Part shown: positions 20,101-27,764 of the stretch, piece after piece | Layout of the letters: the number at the start of each line of letters is the position of its first letter | How positions within the stretch are numbered: position 1 is the first letter of the stretch | Origin: Terriglobus saanensis SP1PR4 | Lineage (GTDB): Bacteria; Acidobacteriota; Terriglobia; Terriglobales; Acidobacteriaceae | Reading direction: 5' to 3' | Assembly (NCBI RefSeq): GCF_000179915.2 | Contig: NC_014963.1 | Span: 3,162,001 to 3,226,000, forward strand | Length of the DNA: 64,000 bases | Notes under the pieces: model-generated | Told to the model about the DNA's origin: nothing | Databases searched by the model: none | What the model saw: the letters and a program-made list of their open reading frames with translations, nothing else | Position numbers and translations under genes: made by a program

Positions 20101-20227
20101 GAGTTTTGGCAATCCGACGACCTCGGCAAACTCCACAACGTTCGGTATTATCTCCTCAACCCGCTTCCCCGTTGGAGACCTTGGTTCCTCGCGGCAGCTC
20201 CAAATTATTGGGAAGATCATCTTCTAG
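17159..20227 (+). CDS. Oar-like TonB-dependent receptor
   Basis: A 1022-residue outer-membrane receptor of the Oar-like type that is abundant in acidobacteria. A signal peptide ends at ALAQS. A carboxypeptidase-regulatory-like domain follows ([24 protein letters not shown]), then the plug with [29 protein letters not shown] and [22 protein letters not shown], then a large barrel that ends in IIGKIIF. The ATG at 17159 has GGAGG six bases upstream; a TTG at 17153 is less likely. A secreted M28 peptidase follows after 95 bp, and an M42 peptidase is divergent, so peptides are a likely substrate (inference). Confidence 0.92.
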   Translation: [1022 protein letters not shown]

Positions 20228-20322
20228 CCGTGGACCGCTCTTTGTCGATGCAGTGCCTTCAGTTCTCAGGCACTGCGTTGCTTCTTCCATTCTAAGTTCG
20301 GTGAAATTTTTGAAGGAGTCTG

Positions 20323-21858
20323 ATGAAAACGGGTTTATTCCTTACTGCCATTGCAATCGCTGCCTCTACGTCGTTCGCTCAGAAACACTCCGGTACACCG
20401 CAGGAGAGTGTTGATTACAAAGCTTTCGGCGCTCCGATCACGAAGGCTGTTCCCGACCAGCAGATAGCTGCAGCCCTCAAAGCCGTATCGAGCGACCGGC
20501 TCAAGGCAAACATTGCGCGCTTGGTGGATTTCAGCAATCGGTCCACGATCTCCTCCACAGAGACAGATCTGAAGCCTGGCACCGGTGTTCTGGCAGCGGC
20601 CGATTGGATCAAGTCACAGTTTGAGCTGTACAGCAGGGATTGCGGCGGTTGCCTAGAGGTTCACGTTGATGAGTTCATCGAAGAACCGCAGCAGGCCGGG
20701 TTGGGGGGAAGCCGGCCGCGCATTCTCAAACCGACTCCACTTCGCAATGTGTATGCCATCCTCCGCGGCACAGATCCAGCTGCCTCGAAGCGGATGTATC
20801 TTGTCACCGGACATTACGACACACGCGAAACCGACGTGATGGATACGCATTCGTTTGCGCCCGGCGCTAACGATGACTCGAGCGGTACGGCGGTGTCCAT
20901 GGAATCGGCGCGGGTGCTGAGTAAGTACAAATTCCCAGCGACCATTGTCTTTGTAGCCGTTGCGGGTGAGGAGCAAGGTCTGAATGGGTCTCATCATCTC
21001 TCGCTTTTGGCAAAGAAAGAGGGGTGGCAGCTCGAGGGTGTATTGAACAACGACATCGTGGGCGGCGATACGACTCCTGGGGAGACGCTCCAGAATAAGT
21101 CGTTTGTTCGCATCTTTTCGCAAGGTATTTTGCCTTCCGCTCCCATCGAACAGATTCGCCAGATGCTAACACTGGGAATGGACAACGACTCCCCTTCCCG
21201 TGAGTTGGCCCGTGAGGTGCTCGACGCCGACAGAACGTACTTCTCTTCAAAGGCAATGGGGAAGTCTGCCAGCATTGCACCAAACTTTGCAGGAGTAATG
21301 GAACTTCGGCTGGATCGTTATCTGCGTGGAGGCGATCACAAGAGTTTTTCGGATGAAGGCTTCCCTGCGGTTCGATTTACGGAGTGGCGTGAAAACTACG
21401 ATCATCAGCATCAACACGTTCGCATCGAAAATGGGAAAGAATACGGCGATCTGCTCAAGTTTGATGACTTCAATTACATCGCGAACGTAGCCCGTTTGAA
21501 CATGGCGACCCTTGCAACTCTCGCCAATTCTCCTGGAATTCCCCAGAATGTGCGTGTCGTTACATCGAATCTGGATAATCGCACGATCTTAAAGTGGAGC
21601 GCTCCGAGCGCATTCAGTGCAGCGGCCCACTATCAGATTGTGTGGCGTGAAACTGCCTCTACAGATTGGCAGTATGCGGTCAACGCGGACGGTCTCAAAG
21701 ATCAGCTGAAGATGGTTGACTCGGAATTCGCTGCGACATTGCCTGTGTCCAAAGATAACGTCTACTTTGGGATACGTGCATGCGATGCAGCAAGCCACTG
21801 CAGCGCCGCCGTGGCTCCAATTCCTGAACGGACTGCGACTCCTGCACGGAAACAATAG
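20323..21858 (+). CDS. Secreted M28-family zinc aminopeptidase with C-terminal fibronectin-III-like domain
   Basis: A 511-residue exported peptidase. AAGGAG precedes the ATG, and the signal peptide ends near STSFAQ. The M28 catalytic domain shows the first zinc ligands in VTGHYDTRETD, then PGANDDSSGTA, the catalytic/ligand Glu pair in VAVAGEEQGLNGS, an Asp ligand in LNNDIVGG and a final His in NYDHQHQHV. From about residue 405 (PGIPQNVRVV) a fibronectin-III-like beta domain of 90 residues follows, with ILKWSAP and YQIVWRE. It probably releases N-terminal amino acids in the periplasm or outside, feeding the TonB receptor upstream. Confidence 0.9.
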   Translation: MKTGLFLTAIAIAASTSFAQKHSGTPQESVDYKAFGAPITKAVPDQQIAAALKAVSSDRLKANIARLVDFSNRSTISSTETDLKPGTGVLAAADWIKSQFELYSRDCGGCLEVHVDEFIEEPQQAGLGGSRPRILKPTPLRNVYAILRGTDPAASKRMYLVTGHYDTRETDVMDTHSFAPGANDDSSGTAVSMESARVLSKYKFPATIVFVAVAGEEQGLNGSHHLSLLAKKEGWQLEGVLNNDIVGGDTTPGETLQNKSFVRIFSQGILPSAPIEQIRQMLTLGMDNDSPSRELAREVLDADRTYFSSKAMGKSASIAPNFAGVMELRLDRYLRGGDHKSFSDEGFPAVRFTEWRENYDHQHQHVRIENGKEYGDLLKFDDFNYIANVARLNMATLATLANSPGIPQNVRVVTSNLDNRTILKWSAPSAFSAAAHYQIVWRETASTDWQYAVNADGLKDQLKMVDSEFAATLPVSKDNVYFGIRACDAASHCSAAVAPIPERTATPARKQ

Positions 21859-21876
21859 GAGCGTAGTTTACAAACG

Positions 21877-21909
21877 ATGCAGGCACATCCTAGATGGCCG
21901 TGCCTGCAT
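21877..21909. terminator. Strong hairpin between convergent genes
   Basis: ATGCAGGCAC (21877-21886) pairs perfectly with GTGCCTGCAT (21900-21909). The 3' arm overlaps the last codons of the epimerase gene. No U-run follows on either strand, so it is at best an atypical terminator or a 3'-end-protecting hairpin for the converging M28 peptidase and epimerase transcripts. Confidence 0.4.
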
Positions 21910-22921
21910 AAACAGCACTTACTTCTGTATCGGTGTAATCTTCAACCTTTGTAATCTGTTCTTCAATCCAACGATAAGTCTTTTCCATTCCATCACGGAG
22001 CAAGATCGATGGTTCCCAGCCAAGACGATCCATAATCATCGTATTGTCGCTGTTGCGACCGTTGACTCCTCTGGGCGCGGTCAAATCGTAGGTGCGTCGA
22101 AGACGGATCCCTGCGATCTCTTCGGCGATGTCAACTAACTGGTTAATGCTGACAAGCTCGCTTGAACCCAGATTGATAGGTTCGTTGATATTGCTGTTCA
22201 TAATTCTCTGCGTGCCATAAATGCAGTCATCGATAAAGGTGAAGCTACGAGTCTGGTGTCCATCTCCCCAGATGTTGATTTCATGTAAGCCAGACATTCT
22301 TGCTTCGATGACTTTACGACAGATTGCCGCTGGCGCTTTCTCCCGTCCACCTCGCCACGTTCCATTTGGGCCGTAGACATTGTGATAGCGAGCCACTCTG
22401 CATATCAGGCCAAAATCTTCCTCGAAGTGACGGCACATCCGCTCGCTGAATAGCTTCTCCCAGCCATAGCCATCTTCGGGCATGGCGGGATAAGCATCCT
22501 GCTCTTTCAGGGCAATCACATTAGCATGGGTCTGCCGATCGGCGTTGTAGACGCAGGCCGATGAGGCATAGAAGAACCTCTCAACCCCTGTCTCACAGGC
22601 AGCCAGAAGCAGATTAGTGTTTGTCATGACATTGAGCATGCACAGAGCTTTGTTTTTCTCGATGAAGCCCATGCCGCCCATGTCCGCTGCCAGTTGGTAG
22701 ACCTGATCCACTCCCCTGGTTGCTGTCAAACAATGACGCTTCTGTTTGAGATCGAGCGAGAGGTTTTCCACCCCTGCGGCTACCTGATGCCAGTCCTTAA
22801 GTGGCTTGACATCCACGGCACGGACAACTCTGACGCCCTGGGCCAGAAGATCTTTGACAAGATGACCACCGATGAACCCACCGGCTCCGCAAACAACTAC
22901 CTTTGGCGACTCGATATCCAT
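21890..22921 (-). CDS. NAD-dependent sugar epimerase, GDP-mannose 3,5-epimerase-like
   Basis: A 343-residue extended short-chain dehydrogenase acting on a nucleotide sugar in the cytoplasm. It shows the NAD-binding GAGGFIGGHL, the LAADMGGMGFIEKN stretch that closely resembles GDP-mannose 3,5-epimerases, SSACVY with the catalytic Ser, and YGWEKLFSE with the Tyr and Lys. RYHNVYGPNGTWRGGREKAPAAICRK also fits that group. The ATG at 22921 (DIESPK) is chosen because GAGAG lies six bases upstream and the fold starts at once; the frame stays open to 22987. It is the last gene of the exopolysaccharide locus and has its own 11-bp-repeat box. Confidence 0.85.
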   Translation of the reverse strand: MDIESPKVVVCGAGGFIGGHLVKDLLAQGVRVVRAVDVKPLKDWHQVAAGVENLSLDLKQKRHCLTATRGVDQVYQLAADMGGMGFIEKNKALCMLNVMTNTNLLLAACETGVERFFYASSACVYNADRQTHANVIALKEQDAYPAMPEDGYGWEKLFSERMCRHFEEDFGLICRVARYHNVYGPNGTWRGGREKAPAAICRKVIEARMSGLHEINIWGDGHQTRSFTFIDDCIYGTQRIMNSNINEPINLGSSELVSINQLVDIAEEIAGIRLRRTYDLTAPRGVNGRNSDNTMIMDRLGWEPSILLRDGMEKTYRWIEEQITKVEDYTDTEVSAVYAGTAI

Positions 22922-23037
22922 TGTGATCTCTCGCCTCACTTTACGAACGTTTTGACGAGCCCGGTGCATCACTCTGAGGGATGACACGCCGTTGATCGTC
23001 AGCTTAAAGCCACTTTATGCGTGGAGAGCCGAAAGAT

Positions 23038-23075
23038 TGTCAGGACCCTGTCATCGGATTGTCAGGACACTTTCA
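23038..23075 (-). promoter_or_regulatory. 11-bp-repeat box upstream of the epimerase gene
   Basis: Read toward the epimerase gene, the half-sites are TGAAA, TGACA, TGACA and TGACA, each starting exactly 11 bp after the previous one (first bases at 23075, 23064, 23053 and 23042 on the minus strand). The box lies about 115 bp before the start codon. Its regular spacing places all half-sites on one DNA face. Confidence 0.7.
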
Positions 23076-23110
23076 GACAAATCTCGTGTGGGCGCGTTTT
23101 TCGGGGAAGA

Positions 23111-23842
23111 TTAGAGTTCTCTTGCAAGCACACAGATTTGGAACGGACGAAATGATGGAAAGGCACGAAGGATCTTCATCGCGCCCATCTTGAGCTTGTT
23201 ACCGCTTTTATCCTGGATCCAGTTGAAATAAGAATGTTGGAGACACCTTAGCCCCACGCTCTCGGCGATACTGCAAAGTTCCTGTCGCGTATATTCCCTG
23301 ACGTGTCCGGGATTAGTCGAGTAGAGCCGTAGTCGTTCATAAGGATTCTGACCAAACACCAATCGAACTCTCTTGCCAATCTCGGCGGCATTGGGAGTCG
23401 TGCAAATGAGAATTCCACGCTCGGTCAGTAGAGAACTGAGGGCAGCCAACACGAACTCCGGCGCTACGCACAAGTGCTCAATGACCTCTGAAAACACAAT
23501 CAGGTCGAAACGCTCGCAATCAGGCCAACTCAAGACGCTCTGCGAGTTCAGAAGGTCGAAGGTGATGTGAGGGACAGTGACCATTTCGCTTGTCTCACGA
23601 TGGCCTCCATCGTCGATCAATGGATCCAGACCCAGCGTGTGGACATTCCGGTAGAAGTTCAGGAGATGTGCGGTAAGCTCACTTCTTCCGATATCAAGCA
23701 CGCGTGCGGAAGCATCTGGAACCTGCTTTCGACACAATCTCAGAATATCGGCAAAGCGAGTTTTATGCGTCTCAAGATAATTGCGCCTGGATTGATCCCC
23801 ACAAGTATCCGCCTTCTCTTTTTCAATGAGTTGAGTCAGCAT
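23111..23842 (-). CDS. Class I SAM-dependent methyltransferase
   Basis: A 243-residue Rossmann methyltransferase. Motif I is present in slightly unusual form (ARVLDIGRSELTAHLL), followed by the acidic TLGLDPL, FDLIVFSEVIEHL (motif II) and LLTERGILICTTPN. Its place after the polymerase-like gene suggests methylation of a sugar in the exopolysaccharide or of its lipid-linked precursor. The start is uncertain: ATG 23842 is used, but a TTG at 23869 has a better AGGGGG site upstream. It is 56 bp downstream of the polymerase-like gene on the same strand. Confidence 0.82.
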   Translation of the reverse strand: MLTQLIEKEKADTCGDQSRRNYLETHKTRFADILRLCRKQVPDASARVLDIGRSELTAHLLNFYRNVHTLGLDPLIDDGGHRETSEMVTVPHITFDLLNSQSVLSWPDCERFDLIVFSEVIEHLCVAPEFVLAALSSLLTERGILICTTPNAAEIGKRVRLVFGQNPYERLRLYSTNPGHVREYTRQELCSIAESVGLRCLQHSYFNWIQDKSGNKLKMGAMKILRAFPSFRPFQICVLAREL

Positions 23843-23925
23843 ATGTCCGACATTCGTTCGATGAGACAAGCTTCCCCCTATCGTTATCTTGGATTATGAA
23901 GTCTACCCAGTCTTCGGACTGAATC

Positions 23926-25206
23926 TCACAGAGCTGACGAACTTGTGATACCCTGGCAAATTTCAGCAGCCCGATAGGAAAGGGTAGTGACTGGATGACC
24001 GTCCATCGTGTGTCCTCGCTCCAGCAGCAGACTGAACATAATGATTGCCCACAGTGGAAGCGAAAAATCGCATACTTCGGTGTCTGCAATTCCGCGTATC
24101 AGGACGAAAAGCAGCAAAGTGAGATAGAAAGTTCTCAAAGAGCCAGTGACGAATCTCCGAATCTGCAGATAGAAGCTGCCGTAAAGTCCCACCATCATGC
24201 AGACTCCCACCACTCCGTAGGAATAGAACTGCTGGAGTAGTTCGTTGTGTGCACTTCGAGCTTCGAATTCGCCGAAGGATGGAATCACTTTCCAGATGGA
24301 ATAGAAACCGTAACCAGCCCATGGTTGCTTTATCGCTTGATCCAGGACGACCGCCCAAATCGTGAGACGACCGGTAAGTGTCTCAGGACTATTACCAGCA
24401 TCTAAATAAATGCTGAAATAAGAGAATAAGAGGCTCGAAAATGCTATGGCAACGAGTATGACAATCGAAATAATGAGCAGTTTTGTTTTTCTGCTCATCG
24501 ATTTTTCCCTTAAAAGAAAGAAAGCTTCAGCCAACAAAAATCCGATAATTGTTGTTTTACTTAGGCTTCGGAGAAGGGTCACTCCAAGCAAGAGTGCCAG
24601 GATCCAAAACCTTGCTACTTTCTGTTGCATAAGATATTGAGCAAAGAAAAAAGCAAAGCCACACAAATAACCAATCTGGTTCGCCCCAAGCAGTTCATCA
24701 TCTCCAAGTCTCAGATCCGATTGTCCTGGCAGAAGCCATGCGATGATTGCGACGGCACATGCACCCCAGACATAGCCTTTCATCAGAGAGTGCATGAAGT
24801 CTCTCATAGGCTCCAAACGACAAAGCAAGACCACCACCGCCGCATCGGCAGCCATCGCACACCAATATGCAACAGCAGCAGACAGAGAAATTGTAGAGCT
24901 CCAGAACAGGCTGCAACAGGAAAAGGCAAGAAACAGCACTACCCATTGAATACTGGGAAGCTTCAACATGCTTCCGAACGTACGGTCTGCAGCTCCCACC
25001 GACTGGAAGGCAACGACAATCAGAAGCAAATAGTTCAGCGCGAAGCTGATCGCGGTTCCGACCTGCGGATCGGTTCCCAGAACCCGCACGGCAAGGAGCA
25101 TGATAAAGAGCCGAAATGAAAAGAAAAACCCGACCACAAAGGGCAGCCCCGTATCAACCAGCAATGCGGCGGGTTCTTCAACGTAATGGTTACTCTCTGC
25201 GCTCAT
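23926..25206 (-). CDS. O-antigen ligase/polymerase-like membrane protein (Wzy type)
   Basis: A 426-residue integral membrane protein with about 11-12 hydrophobic segments and a larger periplasmic loop around ILDAGNSPETLTGRLTIWAVVLDQAIKQPWAGYGFYSIW. The TGRLTIW...PWAGYGF pattern and a following ARSAHNELLQ are typical of the Wzy_C/O-antigen ligase family. It probably polymerises lipid-linked repeat units on the periplasmic side. It lies 38 bp downstream of a cytochrome c gene and upstream of a methyltransferase, all apparently one unit. Being a Wzy-type protein, it should need a Wzx flippase, which is not encoded in the window. Confidence 0.82.
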   Translation of the reverse strand: MSAESNHYVEEPAALLVDTGLPFVVGFFFSFRLFIMLLAVRVLGTDPQVGTAISFALNYLLLIVVAFQSVGAADRTFGSMLKLPSIQWVVLFLAFSCCSLFWSSTISLSAAVAYWCAMAADAAVVVLLCRLEPMRDFMHSLMKGYVWGACAVAIIAWLLPGQSDLRLGDDELLGANQIGYLCGFAFFFAQYLMQQKVARFWILALLLGVTLLRSLSKTTIIGFLLAEAFFLLREKSMSRKTKLLIISIVILVAIAFSSLLFSYFSIYLDAGNSPETLTGRLTIWAVVLDQAIKQPWAGYGFYSIWKVIPSFGEFEARSAHNELLQQFYSYGVVGVCMMVGLYGSFYLQIRRFVTGSLRTFYLTLLLFVLIRGIADTEVCDFSLPLWAIIMFSLLLERGHTMDGHPVTTLSYRAAEICQGITSSSAL

Positions 25207-25244
25207 AAATACTGCTGCCTCTTACGCACCTGACGCTCGTCGTT

Positions 25245-25715
25245 TCAATGGGTATATATCTCTGGAACGCCTTGGCTGCCTGCGGGAGGTAGGTGACGCA
25301 GAAAAACAACAATTGACCAGAGCTCGTCGTCACTCAAAGTCCCTTTGGAACCGGGCATTCCTGACGGACGGATTCCGTTGTCCAGGATCCACTTGAGTTG
25401 ACCGTCTGTATATCGCTGTACATCCTCCGAAGCTAACGAAGGAATTGGCGGTGAGATGTGGTCGGCAAACGGAATGCCTGTGTTCTGCCCATCCATGCCG
25501 TGGCATGCGATGCAGTAGTGGGAGAATGCTTCCTTGCCGTCGTCCCAATTTTCATGGGTATAGGGCAAGGGATTTTTTTGTTTCTTGTTCCCCACAAAAA
25601 CGTGATGCTTGGCAAAGGTGATAGTTTTAGTTTCGAGCTTACTCGGTGGATTGGCCTTGCATCCAGCCAATCCCACCATGCAGATTGCAGCGAACGCAGT
25701 CAGAGAATTGCGCAT
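25245..25715 (-). CDS. Mono-heme cytochrome c lipoprotein
   Basis: A 156-residue periplasmic cytochrome c. The N-terminus has a lipoprotein signal (CMVGLAGC), so it is probably anchored to a membrane. One heme site, CIACHGMDG, and a later GIRPSGMPGSKGTLSDDELW supply the His and Met axial ligands of a class I fold. The ATG at 25715 follows the stop codon of the CuA-type cupredoxin gene by two bases, so the two proteins are translationally coupled and probably exchange electrons. Finding it directly before a polysaccharide polymerase gene is unusual. Confidence 0.88.
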   Translation of the reverse strand: MRNSLTAFAAICMVGLAGCKANPPSKLETKTITFAKHHVFVGNKKQKNPLPYTHENWDDGKEAFSHYCIACHGMDGQNTGIPFADHISPPIPSLASEDVQRYTDGQLKWILDNGIRPSGMPGSKGTLSDDELWSIVVFLRHLPPAGSQGVPEIYTH

Positions 25716-25717
25716 AT

Positions 25718-26083
25718 CTAGTCCACGACGTGCAGCGTCAGGGCCATGCCGCCGTGACCGGAACCGCAAAAGACTGAGCAATGACCTACAAAGTCACCGG
25801 CCCTATCCGGGGTGAAGCGCAACTCCGCGGTGCCGCCTTTATCGATCTTCGCATTCAAATTTAGTTCTCTAAAGCGCAGTCCATGCGCTACATCCAAGCT
25901 CTTGATGGAAAGCACAACCGGCTGCCCCTTCTTCACGGTGATCTCGCCCGGTTCGTACGCAAAACGTTTAGCCGTGATTTCGATCCGTTTCGGTGCTTCC
26001 TGCGCACGAACTGCGTGGCTGGACAACACACCTGTGGCTACCATCGCACTGCATAGAACCAATAGCATGAACTTCGTTTTCAT
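25718..26083 (-). CDS. Periplasmic CuA-type cupredoxin (COX2-like soluble domain)
   Basis: A 121-residue exported copper protein. A signal peptide ends near HAVRAQ. The cupredoxin fold carries H67 (DVAHGL) and C102, C106, H110 and M113 in HCSVFCGSGHGGM. This spacing is that of the binuclear CuA centre of cytochrome oxidase subunit II, but the two membrane helices of a real subunit II are absent. The ATG at 26083 has GGAG five bases upstream. The gene starts a unit with a cytochrome c, the polymerase and a methyltransferase, behind an 11-bp-repeat box. A role in passing electrons to or from a periplasmic redox step is inference. Confidence 0.85.
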   Translation of the reverse strand: MKTKFMLLVLCSAMVATGVLSSHAVRAQEAPKRIEITAKRFAYEPGEITVKKGQPVVLSIKSLDVAHGLRFRELNLNAKIDKGGTAELRFTPDRAGDFVGHCSVFCGSGHGGMALTLHVVD

Positions 26084-26212
26084 GAACACTCCTTCTGAAT
26101 CTTTTCCCTGTAGGTTTCCGACAATCGATCTCGACTTGAACGACTATGGGCGTAATGACCCGAATCTGTAACTACCGGTCATACTCACAGTAGCCATTCG
26201 ATGGCCAGCGGT

Positions 26213-26250
26213 TGTCATGTCGTGGTTAGTCAATTGTCACGAGATTGTTT
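26213..26250 (-). promoter_or_regulatory. 11-bp-repeat box upstream of the cupredoxin unit
   Basis: Read toward the cupredoxin gene, the half-sites are AAACA, TGACA, TAACC and TGACA at exact 11-bp steps. It ends about 130 bp before the start codon. Over some 45 bp it is strikingly similar to the box at 51753-51790. The 243-bp gap around it (26086-26329) holds no other feature that I can support. Confidence 0.65.
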
Positions 26251-26329
26251 TGATAAGAGGTGACGTAATTGGCCATAGACGTCATTCACTATGAGAAAGA
26301 GTGATCGCTCTCTCCTGCCGGGATAACAA

Positions 26330-26785
26330 TCACCGTCCTCCATTACTGGCGCAAACGGCAATTTTCTCAGAGACACGATGCCAGGTTTCTGTTTTCCCAA
26401 AGATCGGAGCTCCAATATAGCCGCGGAGTTTCAGATCATTGCCCTCCACGGACATGGTGCCATGATAGGTTCTTCCGGATTTTGGATCGTAAAGTGCTCC
26501 GCCCGACGCATGGGTTGGGTCGGTGAGCGAAAAATGGCTACCTATCTCGAGGTTGCATAAAGCTCGATTTCTCTGTCCGGGATTTAGATTGTGAATATCG
26601 ACTGTGGCAGGTGCATGTGCACTAACAGAGATTATCTTCATGCAGACTTCAGTCCCGCAATATCCGATTCGCAGGACTGAACCCGTGGGTTCTCGCCAGT
26701 CACCCAAGAGGGTTGACTTCTGTGCCCTCAGTACGGTGGAACAGACCATCAATCCAACTAATAAAACAGCGGATTTGCATCGCAT
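26330..26785 (-). CDS. DUF2147-like secreted protein
   Basis: A 151-residue exported protein. A signal peptide (AVLLVGLMVCSTVLRAQ) is followed by a small beta-rich domain beginning LLGDWREPTGSVLRIGYCGTEVCMKIISV, the usual opening of DUF2147 proteins, and containing LTDPTHASGGALYDPKSGRTYHGTMSVEGNDLKLRGYIG. The function of the family is unknown. AAGGA lies before the ATG at 26785; the open frame extends further upstream without a ribosome site. It follows the WecG-type gene by 79 bp and appears to end the long export/assembly unit. Confidence 0.75.
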   Translation of the reverse strand: MRCKSAVLLVGLMVCSTVLRAQKSTLLGDWREPTGSVLRIGYCGTEVCMKIISVSAHAPATVDIHNLNPGQRNRALCNLEIGSHFSLTDPTHASGGALYDPKSGRTYHGTMSVEGNDLKLRGYIGAPIFGKTETWHRVSEKIAVCASNGGR

Positions 26786-26864
26786 ACAGCTTCCTTCTCT
26801 AAAAGATGAATTCGGCGCTTTATTTCTCAGACACACGAGCGCAGAGACAGTCAGCTTACATCCT

Positions 26865-27764
26865 CTACTTTTTCGTTTGACTGCTCATTGGAGCAGGCGC
26901 GGTTGGGGTTCTCGGATAGCGACGCAGTTTTAGCATCTGCAGCGTAATATTCCAGACAAATGCGGGATTATTGCTGAGATAGCGACGCCACAGCCTCTTA
27001 GGATCCTGCATCAATCGATGCAGCCACTGCAGACCAGCGCGCTTGATCCAAGGCGCACAATCGCGGACGCGACCCGTGTGATAGTCAAACGCTGCTCCTA
27101 CACCCACTAACAGGGGCACCTGGAGACGACCCACATATTGCGCCATGAATCGCTCCTGCTTTGGCGTGCTCAACCCTACCCATAGAATATGTGGTTTTGA
27201 GTCGCGCAACTGCGCCATGAGTGCGCCCTCCTCGTCTGTATTCAAGCTTCTAAAAGGAGGCGTAAAATTTCCGACAATTTGCAGACCTGGAAATCTCGTT
27301 TCTAAAACTTCTTTGAGTTCTTCCGCAACGCCGGGTTGTCCTCCGTACAGGAAGTGACGATAGCCCCGATCTAGGGAAAGTTGACACATCGCCGACATGA
27401 AATCAGGGCCAAAGACCCGGTCCATATCGGCAAACCCCTGCAGATGACCTACCCAAGACATAGGCATGCCATCCGGGGTATTGATAGCCGCGTGATTCAG
27501 GATCTCGCAGAATTCGGCGTCTTTCTGGGCCTCCATCACCCCATGGACACCGGTCACACAGATGTATCCAGGATGCCCTTCTGAAATCCATCGATCTGCC
27601 AGATCCACACCACTGCTCATGTTAATCGCCGACACTTTTACGCCGAGGACATCGGCATGTTCGTGGCTAAAGGCCGAAGTAGATGTGGTGCTCTCTTCGC
27701 CGCAGTAGCAAGAGGAGATTGCCGAGTCGTTTACTTCAGTTGGAGATCCAGAATGCTTCGTCAT
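26865..27764 (-). CDS. WecG/TagA/CpsF-family glycosyltransferase
   Basis: A 299-residue peripheral inner-membrane glycosyltransferase of family GT26, which adds a second sugar to a polyprenyl-pyrophosphate-linked monosaccharide. Family signatures are visible: INTPDGMPMSWVG, DRVFGPDFM, RHFLYGGQPGVAEELKEVL, ILWVGLSTPKQERFMAQY and LLVGVGAAFDYHTG. The N-terminal 35 residues are extra and rich in Ser, Cys and Glu. The start overlaps the end of the initiating sugar-transferase gene by four bases (ATGA), which fits consecutive action on the same lipid-linked intermediate. Confidence 0.92.
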   Translation of the reverse strand: MTKHSGSPTEVNDSAISSCYCGEESTTSTSAFSHEHADVLGVKVSAINMSSGVDLADRWISEGHPGYICVTGVHGVMEAQKDAEFCEILNHAAINTPDGMPMSWVGHLQGFADMDRVFGPDFMSAMCQLSLDRGYRHFLYGGQPGVAEELKEVLETRFPGLQIVGNFTPPFRSLNTDEEGALMAQLRDSKPHILWVGLSTPKQERFMAQYVGRLQVPLLVGVGAAFDYHTGRVRDCAPWIKRAGLQWLHRLMQDPKRLWRRYLSNNPAFVWNITLQMLKLRRYPRTPTAPAPMSSQTKK

